DNA from: Faecalibacterium sp. I3-3-33
Lineage (GTDB): Bacteria > Bacillota > Clostridia > Oscillospirales > Ruminococcaceae
Assembly: GCF_023347295.1 (NCBI RefSeq)
Contig: NZ_CP094469.1
Coordinates: 310,001-374,000, forward strand
Reading direction: 5' to 3'
DNA: 64,000 nucleotides
The notes beneath the pieces are model-generated. The model was not told the DNA's origin and did no database searches. It worked only from the letters and a program-made list of their open reading frames with translations. The position numbers were made by a program, and so were the translations under genes. This document shows positions 15,501 to 23,693 of this stretch, piece after piece; position 1 is the first letter of the stretch, and the number at the start of each line of letters is the position of its first letter.

Positions 15501-17123
15501 GTGAAACAACCATACAATACAACGATTTATAACACTGCACTATATTTGAGATTGAGCCGTGACGATGAATTACAGGGGGAAAGCGGCAGTATCCAGACCC
15601 AGCGCATGATGCTTAGACAGTATGCCGCAGAGCATGGGCTGACCGTTGTAGACGAGTACATTGACGACGGATGGAGTGGGACAAATTTCGAGCGTCCAAG
15701 TTTCCAAAGGATGATTGATGACATCGAAGACGGGAAAATCAACTGCGTTGTCACAAAGGACTTATCCCGTCTGGGAAGAAACTATATCCTGACCGGTCAG
15801 TACACGGAAATCTATTTCCCCAGCAAGGGAGTACGCTACATTGCCATCAATGACAATGTGGACACCATCAACGGAGAAAGCGAGCTTGCACCGTTCTTAA
15901 ACATCCTGAATGAAATGCACGCCCGACAGACCAGCAAAAAGGTCAAGGCTGCCATGCACACAAGATTTGCCAATGGCGCACACTATGGAGCCTATGCACC
16001 GCTGGGCTATGTAAAAGACCCGGACAAAAAAGGTCATCTTCTGATCGACCCGGAAACACGCTGGATTGTAGAGAAGATTTTTGACCTTGCTGTACACGGG
16101 CGTGGAGCCGCCAGCATTACACGGATTCTGGTGGAGGAAAAAGTACCTACCCCCGGCTGGCTGAACTATGAAAGATACGGGACTTTCGCCAATATCTACG
16201 CCGGTGCGCCCGCAGAAAAAGCCTATGCGTGGACGATAGCACAGGTCAAGAGCATTTTGAAAGAGGAAACCTACATCGGTCACAGCATTCACAACAAGCA
16301 GAGCAACATTTCATTCAAGAACAAGAAAAAGGTGCGGAAGCCGCAGGAAGAATGGTATCGTGTGGAAAATACCCACGAAGCCATCATTTCTGAAGAAGTG
16401 TTCCAAAAAGTTCAGGAGCTGATTGCAAGCAGACGCAGGAAACGCAGAAACGGTACGACACAGATTTTCGCAGGATTGATAAAATGTGCAGACTGCGGAT
16501 GGTCTTTAGCCTATGGGGAAAACAAGCAGAATAAGAACCCATACGGGTACTACCATTGCAGCAAGAACGGGCAGGGATTACGCCAGTGTTCCATGCACTA
16601 TATCCGCTATGATGTACTGTATGCCTATGTGCTTGCAAGACTGCAATACTGGTCTATGCTGGCACAGAAAGACGAGGACAAGCTGCTGAAACGCCTGCTC
16701 AATGCCAGCGACAGGGAAAGAAACTCTGCGAAGAAAAAGCAGGCTGCGGAGCTGAAAAAGGCAGAGAAGCGTAAAGCCGAGGTTGACGGGCTGTTTGCTA
16801 AAATGTATGAGGACTGGTCTGCCGGACGCATAACCGAGTATAACTTCAATATGCTGTCCGAGAAGTACCAGAACGAGCAAAAGGAGCTTGAAACAAAAAT
16901 AAGACAGCTTCACGAAACGATGGAAGCCGCCGTACAGACCGCAGCGGATGCTGAAAAGTGGATTGCCCTGATGAAACAGTATGTCAACCCTGTGGAGCTG
17001 ACCGCCGAACTTCTGAACACTCTAATTGAAAAAATAACCGTCCACGAAGCTGTCAAGGGCGAGGACGGAAGCCGTGAGCAGGAAGTAGAAATCTACTACC
17101 GCTTCATCGGCAAAATCGACTGA
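15501..17123 (+). CDS. Large serine recombinase, TnpX/TndX type (element integrase)
   Basis: A 540-residue protein, GTG at 15501 behind AGAAGGAGG; the longer upstream frame has no site. The resolvase domain (about 11-160) has Ser19 in YLRLSRDD, Arg residues in LSRLGRNYI, and GWSGTNFERPSFQRM. The recombinase domain (about 185-300) includes GYVKDP and TYIGH. A zinc ribbon has CADCGW and CSKNGQGLRQC, followed by a coiled coil (KKKQAAELKKAEKRKAEV). This family excises and integrates elements at a short GA-containing core, which agrees with the GGGA seen at both ends. It stops 21 bases before the right terminal repeat. Confidence 0.93.
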   Translation: MKQPYNTTIYNTALYLRLSRDDELQGESGSIQTQRMMLRQYAAEHGLTVVDEYIDDGWSGTNFERPSFQRMIDDIEDGKINCVVTKDLSRLGRNYILTGQYTEIYFPSKGVRYIAINDNVDTINGESELAPFLNILNEMHARQTSKKVKAAMHTRFANGAHYGAYAPLGYVKDPDKKGHLLIDPETRWIVEKIFDLAVHGRGAASITRILVEEKVPTPGWLNYERYGTFANIYAGAPAEKAYAWTIAQVKSILKEETYIGHSIHNKQSNISFKNKKKVRKPQEEWYRVENTHEAIISEEVFQKVQELIASRRRKRRNGTTQIFAGLIKCADCGWSLAYGENKQNKNPYGYYHCSKNGQGLRQCSMHYIRYDVLYAYVLARLQYWSMLAQKDEDKLLKRLLNASDRERNSAKKKQAAELKKAEKRKAEVDGLFAKMYEDWSAGRITEYNFNMLSEKYQNEQKELETKIRQLHETMEAAVQTAADAEKWIALMKQYVNPVELTAELLNTLIEKITVHEAVKGEDGSREQEVEIYYRFIGKID

Positions 17124-17144
17124 CCTTTCTTTTTTACCCAACAA

Positions 17145-17161
17145 TATCTTTAATTAAGGGA
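17145..17161 (-). repeat. Right terminal inverted repeat and attR core
   Basis: TATCTTTAATTAAGGGA is the reverse complement of the left repeat at 774-790 with two mismatches. Its last four bases are the GGGA core shared with 760-763. Confidence 0.7.
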
Positions 17162-17279
17162 GACGGGCACCTCAGAGCCGAACACCTCCAACCTGATGGC
17201 ACTGGCAAGGCTGTACGGCATTCCGGCAGAGGATCTGCTCAAGGGCGTGGAAAGCGCACTGGAAGCACAGGAAAAATAA
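17162..17279 (+). pseudogene. XRE-type regulator, 3' fragment separated by the mobile element
   Basis: In frame it reads TGTSEPNTSNLMALARLYGI and then PAEDLLKGVESALEAQEK, the last helices of an XRE domain and a short tail, with no start codon of its own. It continues the sequence cut at 763 exactly. The restored gene would encode about 158 residues. Confidence 0.9.
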
Positions 17280-17501
17280 TTACAACTCCCCCTGCATCTC
17301 CACCATATCGCCCCAAAACCGCTTGGGGCAATGGGTCATGCGGCCTTTTTCGTTGTGGCGCGCTTTGATTTCCAGCGTCTTGTAGAACTGCGTCCACAGC
17401 GCCTGAAATTGTTGCTCCTGTGCACTGGGCGGCGGCAGCTCCAAGGGCGCTGCCAACTCCAGCAGCCGGGTGCTGCGCCCCTCGTGCAGCAGCACCGCTT
17501 T
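17280..17501 (-). pseudogene. Duplicated 3' end of the TIGR03915-type gene
   Basis: About 220 bases nearly identical to 18626-18845. They encode LLHEGRSTRLLELAAPLELP, then SAQEQQFQALWTQFYKTLEI and MTHCPKRFWGDMVEMQGEL. There is no ribosome binding site or proper start; it is only the C-terminal 70 or so residues of the gene at 18622-19422. It ends directly against the XRE stop, where the original gene end would have been. The identity breaks off at about 17501. Confidence 0.85.
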
Positions 17502-17545
17502 GTAAAAATTCGGCTAAAAATCCTTTGCCGGGGCAGAAAGCTGGC

Positions 17546-18625
17546 TTACTCCATTTTTATCCGCATTGTGATGAGCTGGCCGTCCTGCATGGTGCCGTCC
17601 GAGCGGTAATACCGCCATTCGGTCGAACCGTCCGACAGCAGATATTCGACGGCAAACACCTGCCCGGCCTCGATTCGGACGGGGTAATTGTCAGACGGCA
17701 GAATATCCTGCTCCGTTGGCTGCACCTTGAAATCTTCATATGCGTCCTCCAGTCGCCAGAATTTCCGGGTCTTGTAGCCGCTCAGCATCGAGATATCCTG
17801 CTCACCGAAATAGGAAGCCGTGTAGCTCTTGCCGTTGACTTCCAGTGTGTCGGTTCGCTGCGGCTCCTGCATCAGGTCTGTGGTGTGAAGCTTTTCCCCG
17901 TAGCTCTCCTTCAGCTGCTTTGCCATATAATATTCGGCATTCAAATAGCCTGTGTTAACAATATGTGCACGCCCGTAGATTCCCATGATGTTGGTATGGT
18001 GCACCTCTTCCAGTTCCTGATAGCTGCGCTGGAAATTCTCCACCATCCGGTCCTCCCGGTACCGTTCGGCAGCTTCTTTATCCGTTTCCAAAAGCTTATA
18101 GTACTGCCTTCCCTGCACGATGTTTTCCTGCGCACGTTTATATTCTTCAGTGTCCTGCTGTCCGTTAGCTCTCAGATATTTCAGATACCGTGGGCCAGTA
18201 CTCATCCAGGTATGGTCGACATCGGTGCCGTGGAACACGGTCTTTGGGTAGTTCTCCTTGATCTGCTTCAGAAAATTTTTTTTGACCTCGGTGCCGGCTG
18301 CTGAGCCTTCCCAGTCCTTGATCTGCTGCTCCAGCAGTTCGTCTTCGTCTGCCTGCATCCACAGGTTGAGGAACTGTGCATCTGCATACGAGTATTCCAC
18401 AAACAGATCCCGCATTCCCTTTTTATAATATTCACCCCAGATCTCCAACTCTCGGTTCAGGATCCACTGTTCGCCGTGCCGCTCTCCGTAGAGGTAGATT
18501 TCGTCCGTGGAGTTGCTCGTATTATTCACATTGTTCCAGAGCAGCCCCAGCAGTGCCAAAATCAGTACCAGAATCAGTACGGGGACGGCATATTTCCAAC
18601 GTCCGGACTTTTTTCCTGTTTTCAT
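17546..18625 (-). CDS. Membrane-anchored protein with TraB/ChaN/EreA-like motifs
   Basis: A 359-residue protein, ATG at 18623-18625 with GAAGGAGGAATTACA in front. One N-terminal membrane anchor (about 12-30, AVPVLILVLILALLGLLW) is followed by an extracytoplasmic domain. The motif YLYGERHG, then GMRDLFVEYSYADAQF, and later NIMGIYGRAHIVNTGYL, recall the GExH and GxxH motifs of the EreA/ChaN/TraB-like superfamily, whose members include haem-binding proteins and hydrolases or proteases. This is motif reading only. Its codons are AT-richer than its neighbours and it is flanked by a full gene and a fragment copy of that gene's 3' end, so it looks inserted. Confidence 0.6.
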   Translation of the reverse strand: MKTGKKSGRWKYAVPVLILVLILALLGLLWNNVNNTSNSTDEIYLYGERHGEQWILNRELEIWGEYYKKGMRDLFVEYSYADAQFLNLWMQADEDELLEQQIKDWEGSAAGTEVKKNFLKQIKENYPKTVFHGTDVDHTWMSTGPRYLKYLRANGQQDTEEYKRAQENIVQGRQYYKLLETDKEAAERYREDRMVENFQRSYQELEEVHHTNIMGIYGRAHIVNTGYLNAEYYMAKQLKESYGEKLHTTDLMQEPQRTDTLEVNGKSYTASYFGEQDISMLSGYKTRKFWRLEDAYEDFKVQPTEQDILPSDNYPVRIEAGQVFAVEYLLSDGSTEWRYYRSDGTMQDGQLITMRIKME

Positions 18626-19422
18626 TGTAATTCCTCCTTCAGCTCCACCATATCTACCCAGAAGCGCTTGGGGCAATGGGTCATGCGGCCTTTTTCGTTG
18701 TGGCGCGCTTTGATTTCCAGCGTTTTGTAGAACTGCGTCCACAGTGCCTGAAACTGCTGCTCCCGCGCACTGGGCGGCGGCAGCTCCAAGGGCGCTGCCA
18801 GCTCCAGCAGCCGGGTGCTGCGCCCCTCGTGCAGCAGCACCGCCTGATGGACGGCATCGTAGATCATGAAATCCTCCTCCGGGAAGCGTCCGCAGAAGTG
18901 CGGGCGCAGCAGGGGGAGGATATAATTTTTGGGGTGGATGACCGCGCCCAGCATCCCATCGTGCTCCTCGAACCGCACAAAGCCCTGAAACTTGTCTACC
19001 TCCCAGTCCAGACTTTTTTTCATGGCGTAGAGGGGCGCGACCACCGGATGCCCCTCCCGTTTGACTGTGCCCGGGCCCAGCGCAAAGGCCAGATGCAGAA
19101 ACCGGAGCAACAGCAGCTCCTTGTCCTCCTGCCCGGAGAGAAAATCCCGGCTGACAAGGTACTCGGTCTCTGCGCCCAGCTTTTTGCCAAAGCTTGCGAA
19201 CACCCGCCGGGCAACGGCGGGGTCGGTGGTAATCTCCTTGACCGGGTAAAGGGTGGCGGTCTCCCGCTGGGGCGTCCACACCGCAAAGGGAAGCTCGTGC
19301 TGGGCAAAGCTTTCGTATACGCAGCACAAAAAGCCCTCAAAGCTGCCGTCATACAGGTAGACCACGTCGGCATCGTGCAGCTTGCGCGCCCCCTTGGGGC
19401 TTACAGTGCCTTGGCAAGACAT
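18622..19422 (-). CDS. TIGR03915/DUF4130-type putative DNA repair protein
   Basis: A 266-residue protein. Start taken at the ATG 19420-19422, which overlaps the end of the radical-SAM gene; a start nearer to LHDADVVYLYDGSFEGFLCC would match the usual family N-terminus. Typical features are YDGSFEGFLCCVYESF, then a long middle (LLLLRFLHLAF) and the C-terminal HNEKGRMTHCPKRFWVDM. Proteins of this type occur next to the radical-SAM protein of TIGR03916 and are thought to act with it in DNA modification or repair (family naming; no mechanism proven). It overlaps the inserted gene's ATG by four bases. Confidence 0.85.
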   Translation of the reverse strand: MSCQGTVSPKGARKLHDADVVYLYDGSFEGFLCCVYESFAQHELPFAVWTPQRETATLYPVKEITTDPAVARRVFASFGKKLGAETEYLVSRDFLSGQEDKELLLLRFLHLAFALGPGTVKREGHPVVAPLYAMKKSLDWEVDKFQGFVRFEEHDGMLGAVIHPKNYILPLLRPHFCGRFPEEDFMIYDAVHQAVLLHEGRSTRLLELAAPLELPPPSAREQQFQALWTQFYKTLEIKARHNEKGRMTHCPKRFWVDMVELKEELQ

Positions 19423-20759
19423 TGCACCGCCTCCTCCCGTACCATGCGGACAGCCGCCCGGGGCGGTACGCCCTGCCCGATGAGGTTGTCCACAGCGGGC
19501 GGGCTGAACAGGCTCAGCTGCTCGCAGCTGCCACTGAATACGTTGGGGTCGATGAGCGCCCGGGTAATGCGCTCCCGCCCGGCACTGCCGCGTCCCGGGT
19601 GCGCCCCGGAAAAGCCCCGGCAGGTGATGAAGTACTGCGCCCGCTTGAGCACCACGCCCATGCGCTTGAGCTCGTCCAGACCCAGCGCCGCCTGCTTGCG
19701 GGCGCGCCAGATGCGCCGGGCACTTTTTGGGCCGATGCCCGGCACCCGCAGCAGCATCTCGAAGGGGGCGCGGTTCACGTCCACCGGGAACAGCCCGTAG
19801 TGCTGCACCGCCCAGTTGCATTTGGGGTCCAGATAGGGGTTGAAGTTGGGGTTGTCTTTATCTAAAATTTCGTCCGCCTCGAACTGGTAGAACCGCAGCA
19901 GCCAGTCGGCCTGATACAGCCGGTGCTCCCGCAGAAGGGGCGGCTTTGTGTCCAGCGTGGGCAGGCGGGTGTCCTCGGCTACCGGAATGTAGGCGGAGTA
20001 GAACACCCGCTTCAGCCCGTATTTGTGGTACATTCCCTCGGTCAGTTTTAAGATGTGGTAGTCCGTCTCCGGCGAAGCACCCACGATCATCTGGGTGCTC
20101 TGCCCGGCGGGGGCAAACTTGGGCGCGTGGCGGTAAAGGGTAAGTTCCTCCCGGCTGGCAGCGCCGGATACCGCGATCTGCTTCATGGGACGGAAGATGG
20201 AGTGCCGCCCCTTGTCCGGGGCCAGTAGGTTCAGGCTGCGCTCGCTGGGCAACTCCACGTTCACGCTCAGACGGTCGGCCAGATACCCCAGCTGCTGCAA
20301 AAGCTCCGGGCTTGTGCCCGGAATGGCCTTGGCATGGATGTAGCCCCCAAAGCGGTATTCGCCCCGCAGCAGCCGCAGCACCGCCAGCATCCGCTCGGTG
20401 GTATAGTCCGGGGTGCCCAGCACCGCGCTGGACAGAAACAACCCCTCGATATAGTTGCGGCGGTAGAATTCCATGGTCAGCTCTGCCAGTTCCCGGGGCG
20501 CAAAGGTGGCGCGGGGGATATCGTTGGAGCGGCGGTTGACGCAGTAGCCGCAGTCGAAGGAGCAGCAGTTGGTCATGAGCACCTTGAGCAGGCTGACGCA
20601 GCGGCCATCGGCGGTAAAGGCATGGCAGCAGCCCGGGGCATAGCAGCTGCCCACCGTGCCCGGGCGTGCGGTGCGGGACGCCCCGCTGGAGGTGCAGGCA
20701 ACGTCATATTTGGCGCTGTCAGCCAGAATGGTCAGCTTGTCCATCAGGGTCTGTTCCAT
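19401..20759 (-). CDS. Putative DNA modification/repair radical SAM protein (TIGR03916 type)
   Basis: A 452-residue protein starting at the ATG 20757-20759 (MEQTLMDKLTIL) behind TTTGGAGGTG. The radical-SAM cluster motif is CSFDCGYC (C-x3-C-x2-C) after VLMTNC. Other family marks are CTSSGASR, SCYAPGCCHAF and a helix-hairpin-helix near residue 350 (LLRVPGIGPKSARRIW), which suggests DNA binding. It overlaps the TIGR03915 partner by 22 bases, so they form one translational unit. The substrate lesion is unknown. Confidence 0.9.
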   Translation of the reverse strand: MEQTLMDKLTILADSAKYDVACTSSGASRTARPGTVGSCYAPGCCHAFTADGRCVSLLKVLMTNCCSFDCGYCVNRRSNDIPRATFAPRELAELTMEFYRRNYIEGLFLSSAVLGTPDYTTERMLAVLRLLRGEYRFGGYIHAKAIPGTSPELLQQLGYLADRLSVNVELPSERSLNLLAPDKGRHSIFRPMKQIAVSGAASREELTLYRHAPKFAPAGQSTQMIVGASPETDYHILKLTEGMYHKYGLKRVFYSAYIPVAEDTRLPTLDTKPPLLREHRLYQADWLLRFYQFEADEILDKDNPNFNPYLDPKCNWAVQHYGLFPVDVNRAPFEMLLRVPGIGPKSARRIWRARKQAALGLDELKRMGVVLKRAQYFITCRGFSGAHPGRGSAGRERITRALIDPNVFSGSCEQLSLFSPPAVDNLIGQGVPPRAAVRMVREEAVQCLAKAL

Positions 20760-20872
20760 GCAGAATGCACCTCCAAATGGGATAAAACCGGGAAAAAGGG
20801 TCAAAAAATAAAGCCATACGCAAAACAGCAGATGGCTTTATGAAAAACAGGGGGCGTCTGAGAGGGTTCCGC

Positions 20873-21505
20873 TTACCACTTGGCCTTGGTCTCTACCACG
20901 CGGCCTGCAATGTGCAGGTGGTTCAGCTCCTCGCCCTTGATGACCATTTCATGATAGGCGGGGTTGAAGGGCTGCAATACCACGCAGTTGCCGCGCTGGA
21001 TGTAGCGCTTGAGGGTGCCCTCGCCCTCGTCGCCGTAGATCAGAACGCCCAGATCACCGTTTTCCAGCGTGTCCTGCTTGTGCACCAGCGCAAGGTCGCC
21101 GTCCTGAATGCGGGGCTCCATGCTGTCGCCGCGCACCACCAGATAAAAATAGTTGGCGGGGTCCTTTACCCGGGCGTACTCTTGCCCGTAGTCCTCCTCA
21201 AAGGCCAGTGCGCCGTAGCCGGCCTTCACCGTGCCGATGACCGGGATCAGGCTCTCGGTGTAGCTGCCGAAAAAGCGCTCCTCGGGGGCAGAAACGTTGC
21301 TGACCGGGCGGTACAGCCCCAGCAGATAGTCTGCCGTGGTGTTCAACAGCTCCGCAATGCGGGCCACAGTGGAGGGGTCGGGGGAGGACTTGCCGCTTTC
21401 CCACTTGCCGACAGCCTGCTGGGTGACCCCCAGTCTGGAGGCAAGCTCCGCTTGGCTGACGCCCTGCTTTTTGCGGCACTGCTTCAATAGCTCTGAAAAC
21501 GACAT
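20873..21505 (-). CDS. XRE-S24 self-cleaving transcriptional repressor (LexA/CI-like)
   Basis: A 210-residue protein, ATG at 21503-21505 after AAAAGGAGCATCATC. The N-terminal XRE domain (about 4-62, VSQAELASRLGVTQQAVGKW) is joined to an S24 peptidase domain. The catalytic Ser128 is in VRGDSMEP, Lys166 in GTLKRYIQ, and the likely autocleavage bond is Ala95-Gly96 in VKAGYGAL. Repressors of this type cleave themselves when RecA filaments form. No prophage genes surround it; the adjacent downstream genes on the same strand are the repair pair at 18622-20759, so damage-dependent control of that pair is possible (inference). Confidence 0.9.
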   Translation of the reverse strand: MSFSELLKQCRKKQGVSQAELASRLGVTQQAVGKWESGKSSPDPSTVARIAELLNTTADYLLGLYRPVSNVSAPEERFFGSYTESLIPVIGTVKAGYGALAFEEDYGQEYARVKDPANYFYLVVRGDSMEPRIQDGDLALVHKQDTLENGDLGVLIYGDEGEGTLKRYIQRGNCVVLQPFNPAYHEMVIKGEELNHLHIAGRVVETKAKW

Positions 21506-21546
21506 GATGATGCTCCTTTTCCCGATGGGTGGTTTATGTTGGCTTT

Positions 21547-21575
21547 ATTATACAACAAAAAGGTGTTTCTGTAAA
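21547..21575 (-). promoter_or_regulatory. Promoter of the S24 repressor gene
   Basis: Minus strand TTTACA (21570-21575), 17 bases, TATAAT (21547-21552), about 40 bases before the start codon. Confidence 0.6.
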
Positions 21576-21668
21576 GAGAAATTCCAAAAAAACTTCGAAT
21601 AAAGGTTGTGATAATTGCAGCTGTTGTGCAGCTATCGCACAGAAAAAAGAAAAAATTTGCATAAAGGC

Positions 21669-21697
21669 TTGACAGAACGGCGTAAATCTGGTAAAGT
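21669..21697 (+). promoter_or_regulatory. Promoter of the tRNA-Ser genes
   Basis: TTGACA (21669-21674), 17 bases, TAAAGT (21692-21697), 40 bases before the first tRNA. Confidence 0.7.
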
Positions 21698-21736
21698 AAG
21701 TAGGCATTCGACACGGCGTAACGCGAGTGTCCACAA

Positions 21737-21824
21737 GGAGAGATGTCCGAGTGGTTTAAGGAAGCAGTCTTGAAAACTGCCGTACGGCAACGTACCGTGG
21801 GTTCGAATCCCACTCTCTCCGCCA
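21737..21824 (+). tRNA. tRNA-Ser (TGA)
   Basis: Acceptor GGAGAGA/TCTCTCC, anticodon stem GCAGT/ACTGC with loop CTTGAAA (anticodon TGA), a long variable arm (CGTACGGCAACGTACCG) as in serine tRNAs, T-loop GTTCGAAT and an encoded CCA end. Confidence 0.97.
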
Positions 21825-21858
21825 TTTTTTATTGAATAAGTGTAATGCACTTTGCTCT

Positions 21859-21952
21859 GGAGTAGTACTCAAGAGGCCGAAGAGGCGCCCCTGCTAAGGG
21901 CGTAGGTCGTCTAAACAACGGCGCGAGGGTTCAAATCCCTCCTACTCCGCCA
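21859..21952 (+). tRNA. tRNA-Ser (GCT)
   Basis: Acceptor GGAGTAG/CTACTCC, anticodon loop CTGCTAA (anticodon GCT), long variable arm, T-loop GTTCAAAT and encoded CCA. It is 34 bases after the first tRNA-Ser and is probably cotranscribed. Confidence 0.96.
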
Positions 21953-21954
21953 AG

Positions 21955-21999
21955 AAAATCCCTCGTAGTTTCATGAAAACTGCGGGGGATTTTCCTTTT
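21955..21999 (+). terminator. Terminator of the tRNA-Ser unit
   Basis: AAAATCCC-x-CGTAGTTT pairs with AAACTGCGGGGGATTTT around TCATG, followed by CCTTTTTT. Confidence 0.85.
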
Positions 22000-22003
22000 T
22001 TGT

Positions 22004-22676
22004 GACCCCTTCAGTCTCACTCCGTTCGGCAGCTCCCCCAAGGTGCGCCTGAACTCCCTCAGTCAAAACCGATAGGTTTTGACAGCTCCCTCTGGGAGGG
22101 AGCCTTTGGCATGAGAGAAGGTTTGCGGTTAGGACGGAAAGTTTCTGATTGCTTTCGGCGTGCAAAGACGCTCCGCTGGGCCAGAGGTAGGGAGGGGTGT
22201 TCCGACTCCCCCCTCCCTACCTCTGGACTCCACCCACCCCGCAACGGGCCAAGGGCTGCTCGCCCTTGACAATCCTAAAGAAGAAGTCGAAGCACAAAAA
22301 AGCTAGCGCTGCGCCAGTCGGCGCTATCGCTTTAACGCTTTTTTCGCTTCTCCATTTATAGCCCCTCAGTCGCTGCGCGACAGCTCCCCCCGGGGAAGCC
22401 CCCGGAAACTTTACGGGAACGGAAGCGGACGAACCCGGAAACTTTACGGGTTAACTGGAAACTGTACCGCTACCGCTAAAGCCTTCACCCACCGGGGGAA
22501 GGTGGCGCGTAGCGTCGGATGAGGGGCAACTGCCGTTTTCCATTACGTCCCCACCTGTGAAAAAGGGGTTCTGAAAAGCCCACAGGCTTTTCAGAACCCC
22601 AAAATTATAAATAATCTTTCCGCTGAATATGCCCAGAGCAACGCGGAGGGCATTCCTAATCGTTTCGTCTTGCAGC
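22004..22676. repeat. Composite dispersed repeat region A
   Basis: No gene is supported here. The region holds stacked palindromes: a perfect hairpin with 17-bp arms (22181-22197 and 22210-22226), a hairpin around CTGCTCG (22252-22270), GCCCCTCAGTCGCTGCGCGA onward (22361-22395, 35 bp identical to 24891-24925), a perfect 16-bp hairpin with loop CACA (22565-22600), then a potential pseudoknot (22619-22653). The same modules in the same order form region B (24640-25200), and the last modules recur in region C (36676-36940). Confidence 0.8.
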
Positions 22677-22701
22677 GGTGAGCCAGCTGAACCGGAAAAC
22701 T

Positions 22702-23448
22702 TTACAGCAGCAGGTTCGTGATACCTGCCAGCACCAGCAGATGCACCGGGTAGAACCAGTAAAAGGCCTTCTTTTGCAGCGGACTGCACGCGCCGCGCTG
22801 TCCGTTATAGAACCAGACCAGCACAAAGGCCAGCGGGGCGGTGAGCTCGAACAAAAACAGCGCTGCGCCCGCAAGGCACTGCCGCTTGCGGTTTGTGCGG
22901 GTGAGGTACAGCGCGCAGATGATGATCACGCCGATGGCGTTGTAGTCGGTGTTGGCAGCCAGCGCCAGCGCGGCGCAGCCCCCGGCACACAGGATGCCCT
23001 GCCAGCCGGGCAGGCCGTTTTCCTTTTCAAAGTGCTTGAGTCCTGCCATGGCCAGCACGCCCAGTGCCAGCGTCCAGTAAACATTCTGCGCGCCCGGGAA
23101 AAAGGGGGTGCGGAAGAACGCAAGGTCAAAGGGCACTTCGCTCACTAGGCCGAACAGCACCAGCCGCCCAAGGTAGCCTTTGACGTTGTGGGTGTGCACA
23201 AAGCCCTCCACCAGCAAAAAGCAGAACAGGGGAAAGGCCAGCCGCCCGGTGAAGCGCAGCACCATGTCCAGCCGGTACAGCGGGTAGGCGGAAAGAGTGG
23301 CCTGCGAGAGGACACCGGCGTCCAGCCCGGGCGTAAGGATGCCCGCCTCGATGCAGGACGCGCCGATGTGGTCCACCAGCATGGTGATGCAGGCAATGGT
23401 TTTAAGAGCGGTGCCGCTGAAAGTGCGGCGCGGGGATAGTGTGGTCAT
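22702..23448 (-). CDS. TraX-like membrane acyltransferase family protein
   Basis: A 248-residue polytopic membrane protein of about eight segments, with the family start ALKTIACITMLVDHIGA, then LDMVLRFTGRLAFPLFCFLL and GYLGRLVLFGLVSEVPFDLA. The close WFYPVHLLVLAGI is also typical. TraX of F-like plasmids acetylates pilin; chromosomal relatives in Firmicutes are of unknown substrate, and no conjugation genes are nearby. It stands alone, facing the LysR gene divergently. Membrane acyltransferase activity is inferred from the family. Confidence 0.85.
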   Translation of the reverse strand: MTTLSPRRTFSGTALKTIACITMLVDHIGASCIEAGILTPGLDAGVLSQATLSAYPLYRLDMVLRFTGRLAFPLFCFLLVEGFVHTHNVKGYLGRLVLFGLVSEVPFDLAFFRTPFFPGAQNVYWTLALGVLAMAGLKHFEKENGLPGWQGILCAGGCAALALAANTDYNAIGVIIICALYLTRTNRKRQCLAGAALFLFELTAPLAFVLVWFYNGQRGACSPLQKKAFYWFYPVHLLVLAGITNLLL

Positions 23449-23568
23449 AAAAACACCTCGGTCATGTTATAAAAAACGTTATAAAAGCGATAACGGAGGA
23501 AAGGCGGCATTTCCTGCAAAAATCGCGGCAAAATCTGCACAGAGCGTGCAAAAATCGGGGCAAAATGC

Positions 23569-23597
23569 TTGACAGAAAAGGCGCAGGATAGTACAAT
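23569..23597 (+). promoter_or_regulatory. Promoter of the LysR-type gene
   Basis: TTGACA (23569-23574), 17 bases, TACAAT (23592-23597), about 96 bases before the start. Confidence 0.75.
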
Positions 23598-23693
23598 CAA
23601 GAAGATAATTGAACTATCTCAAATGAAAGATGAAAAAGATTCACAGAGAATCGGGCGTCTCCGAACCAGTAAAGACGGAAGGAGGCTTTGGGC

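Larger units (their letters stand above)
760..17161. mobile_element. Integrative mobilizable element (MOBQ relaxase, large serine recombinase) inserted in an XRE gene
   Basis: The element is bounded by the tetranucleotide GGGA at 760-763 and 17158-17161. Fusing the flanks at this core restores one continuous XRE reading frame (SKW-E-TGTSEP). Just inside the ends are imperfect inverted repeats (774-790 and 17145-17161, 15 of 17 bases alike). It encodes its own recombinase at the right end, TnpW, an excisionase-like HTH protein, relaxase, oriT, primase, VapE helicase and iterons, and carries a two-component/ABC-transporter cargo. No mating-pair genes (VirB4, coupling protein) are present, so it should need a helper conjugative element. 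Use of a GA core is known for TndX/TnpX-family recombinases. Confidence 0.9.

Noticed and set aside
767..17167. ACGG (766-769 and 17163-17166) as an alternative crossover site at the element ends
   Set aside because: It lies at the centre of the palindrome, but joining the flanks there leaves the XRE gene out of frame. Joining at GGGA restores the consensus.
18626..19327. A 593-codon reading of the TraB/ChaN-like gene extending upstream to 19327
   Set aside because: The extra part is an out-of-frame translation of the TIGR03915-type gene. The ATG at 18625 has a good GAAGGAGGA site and is followed by a proper membrane anchor.
22059..22244. Small open frames in repeat regions A and B as genes
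   Set aside because: They follow the palindromic repeats, change between copies and lack ribosome binding sites.
22702..23448. The TraX-like gene as evidence of a conjugative element
   Set aside because: TraX relatives are common on Firmicute chromosomes; no other transfer gene lies within 5 kb.
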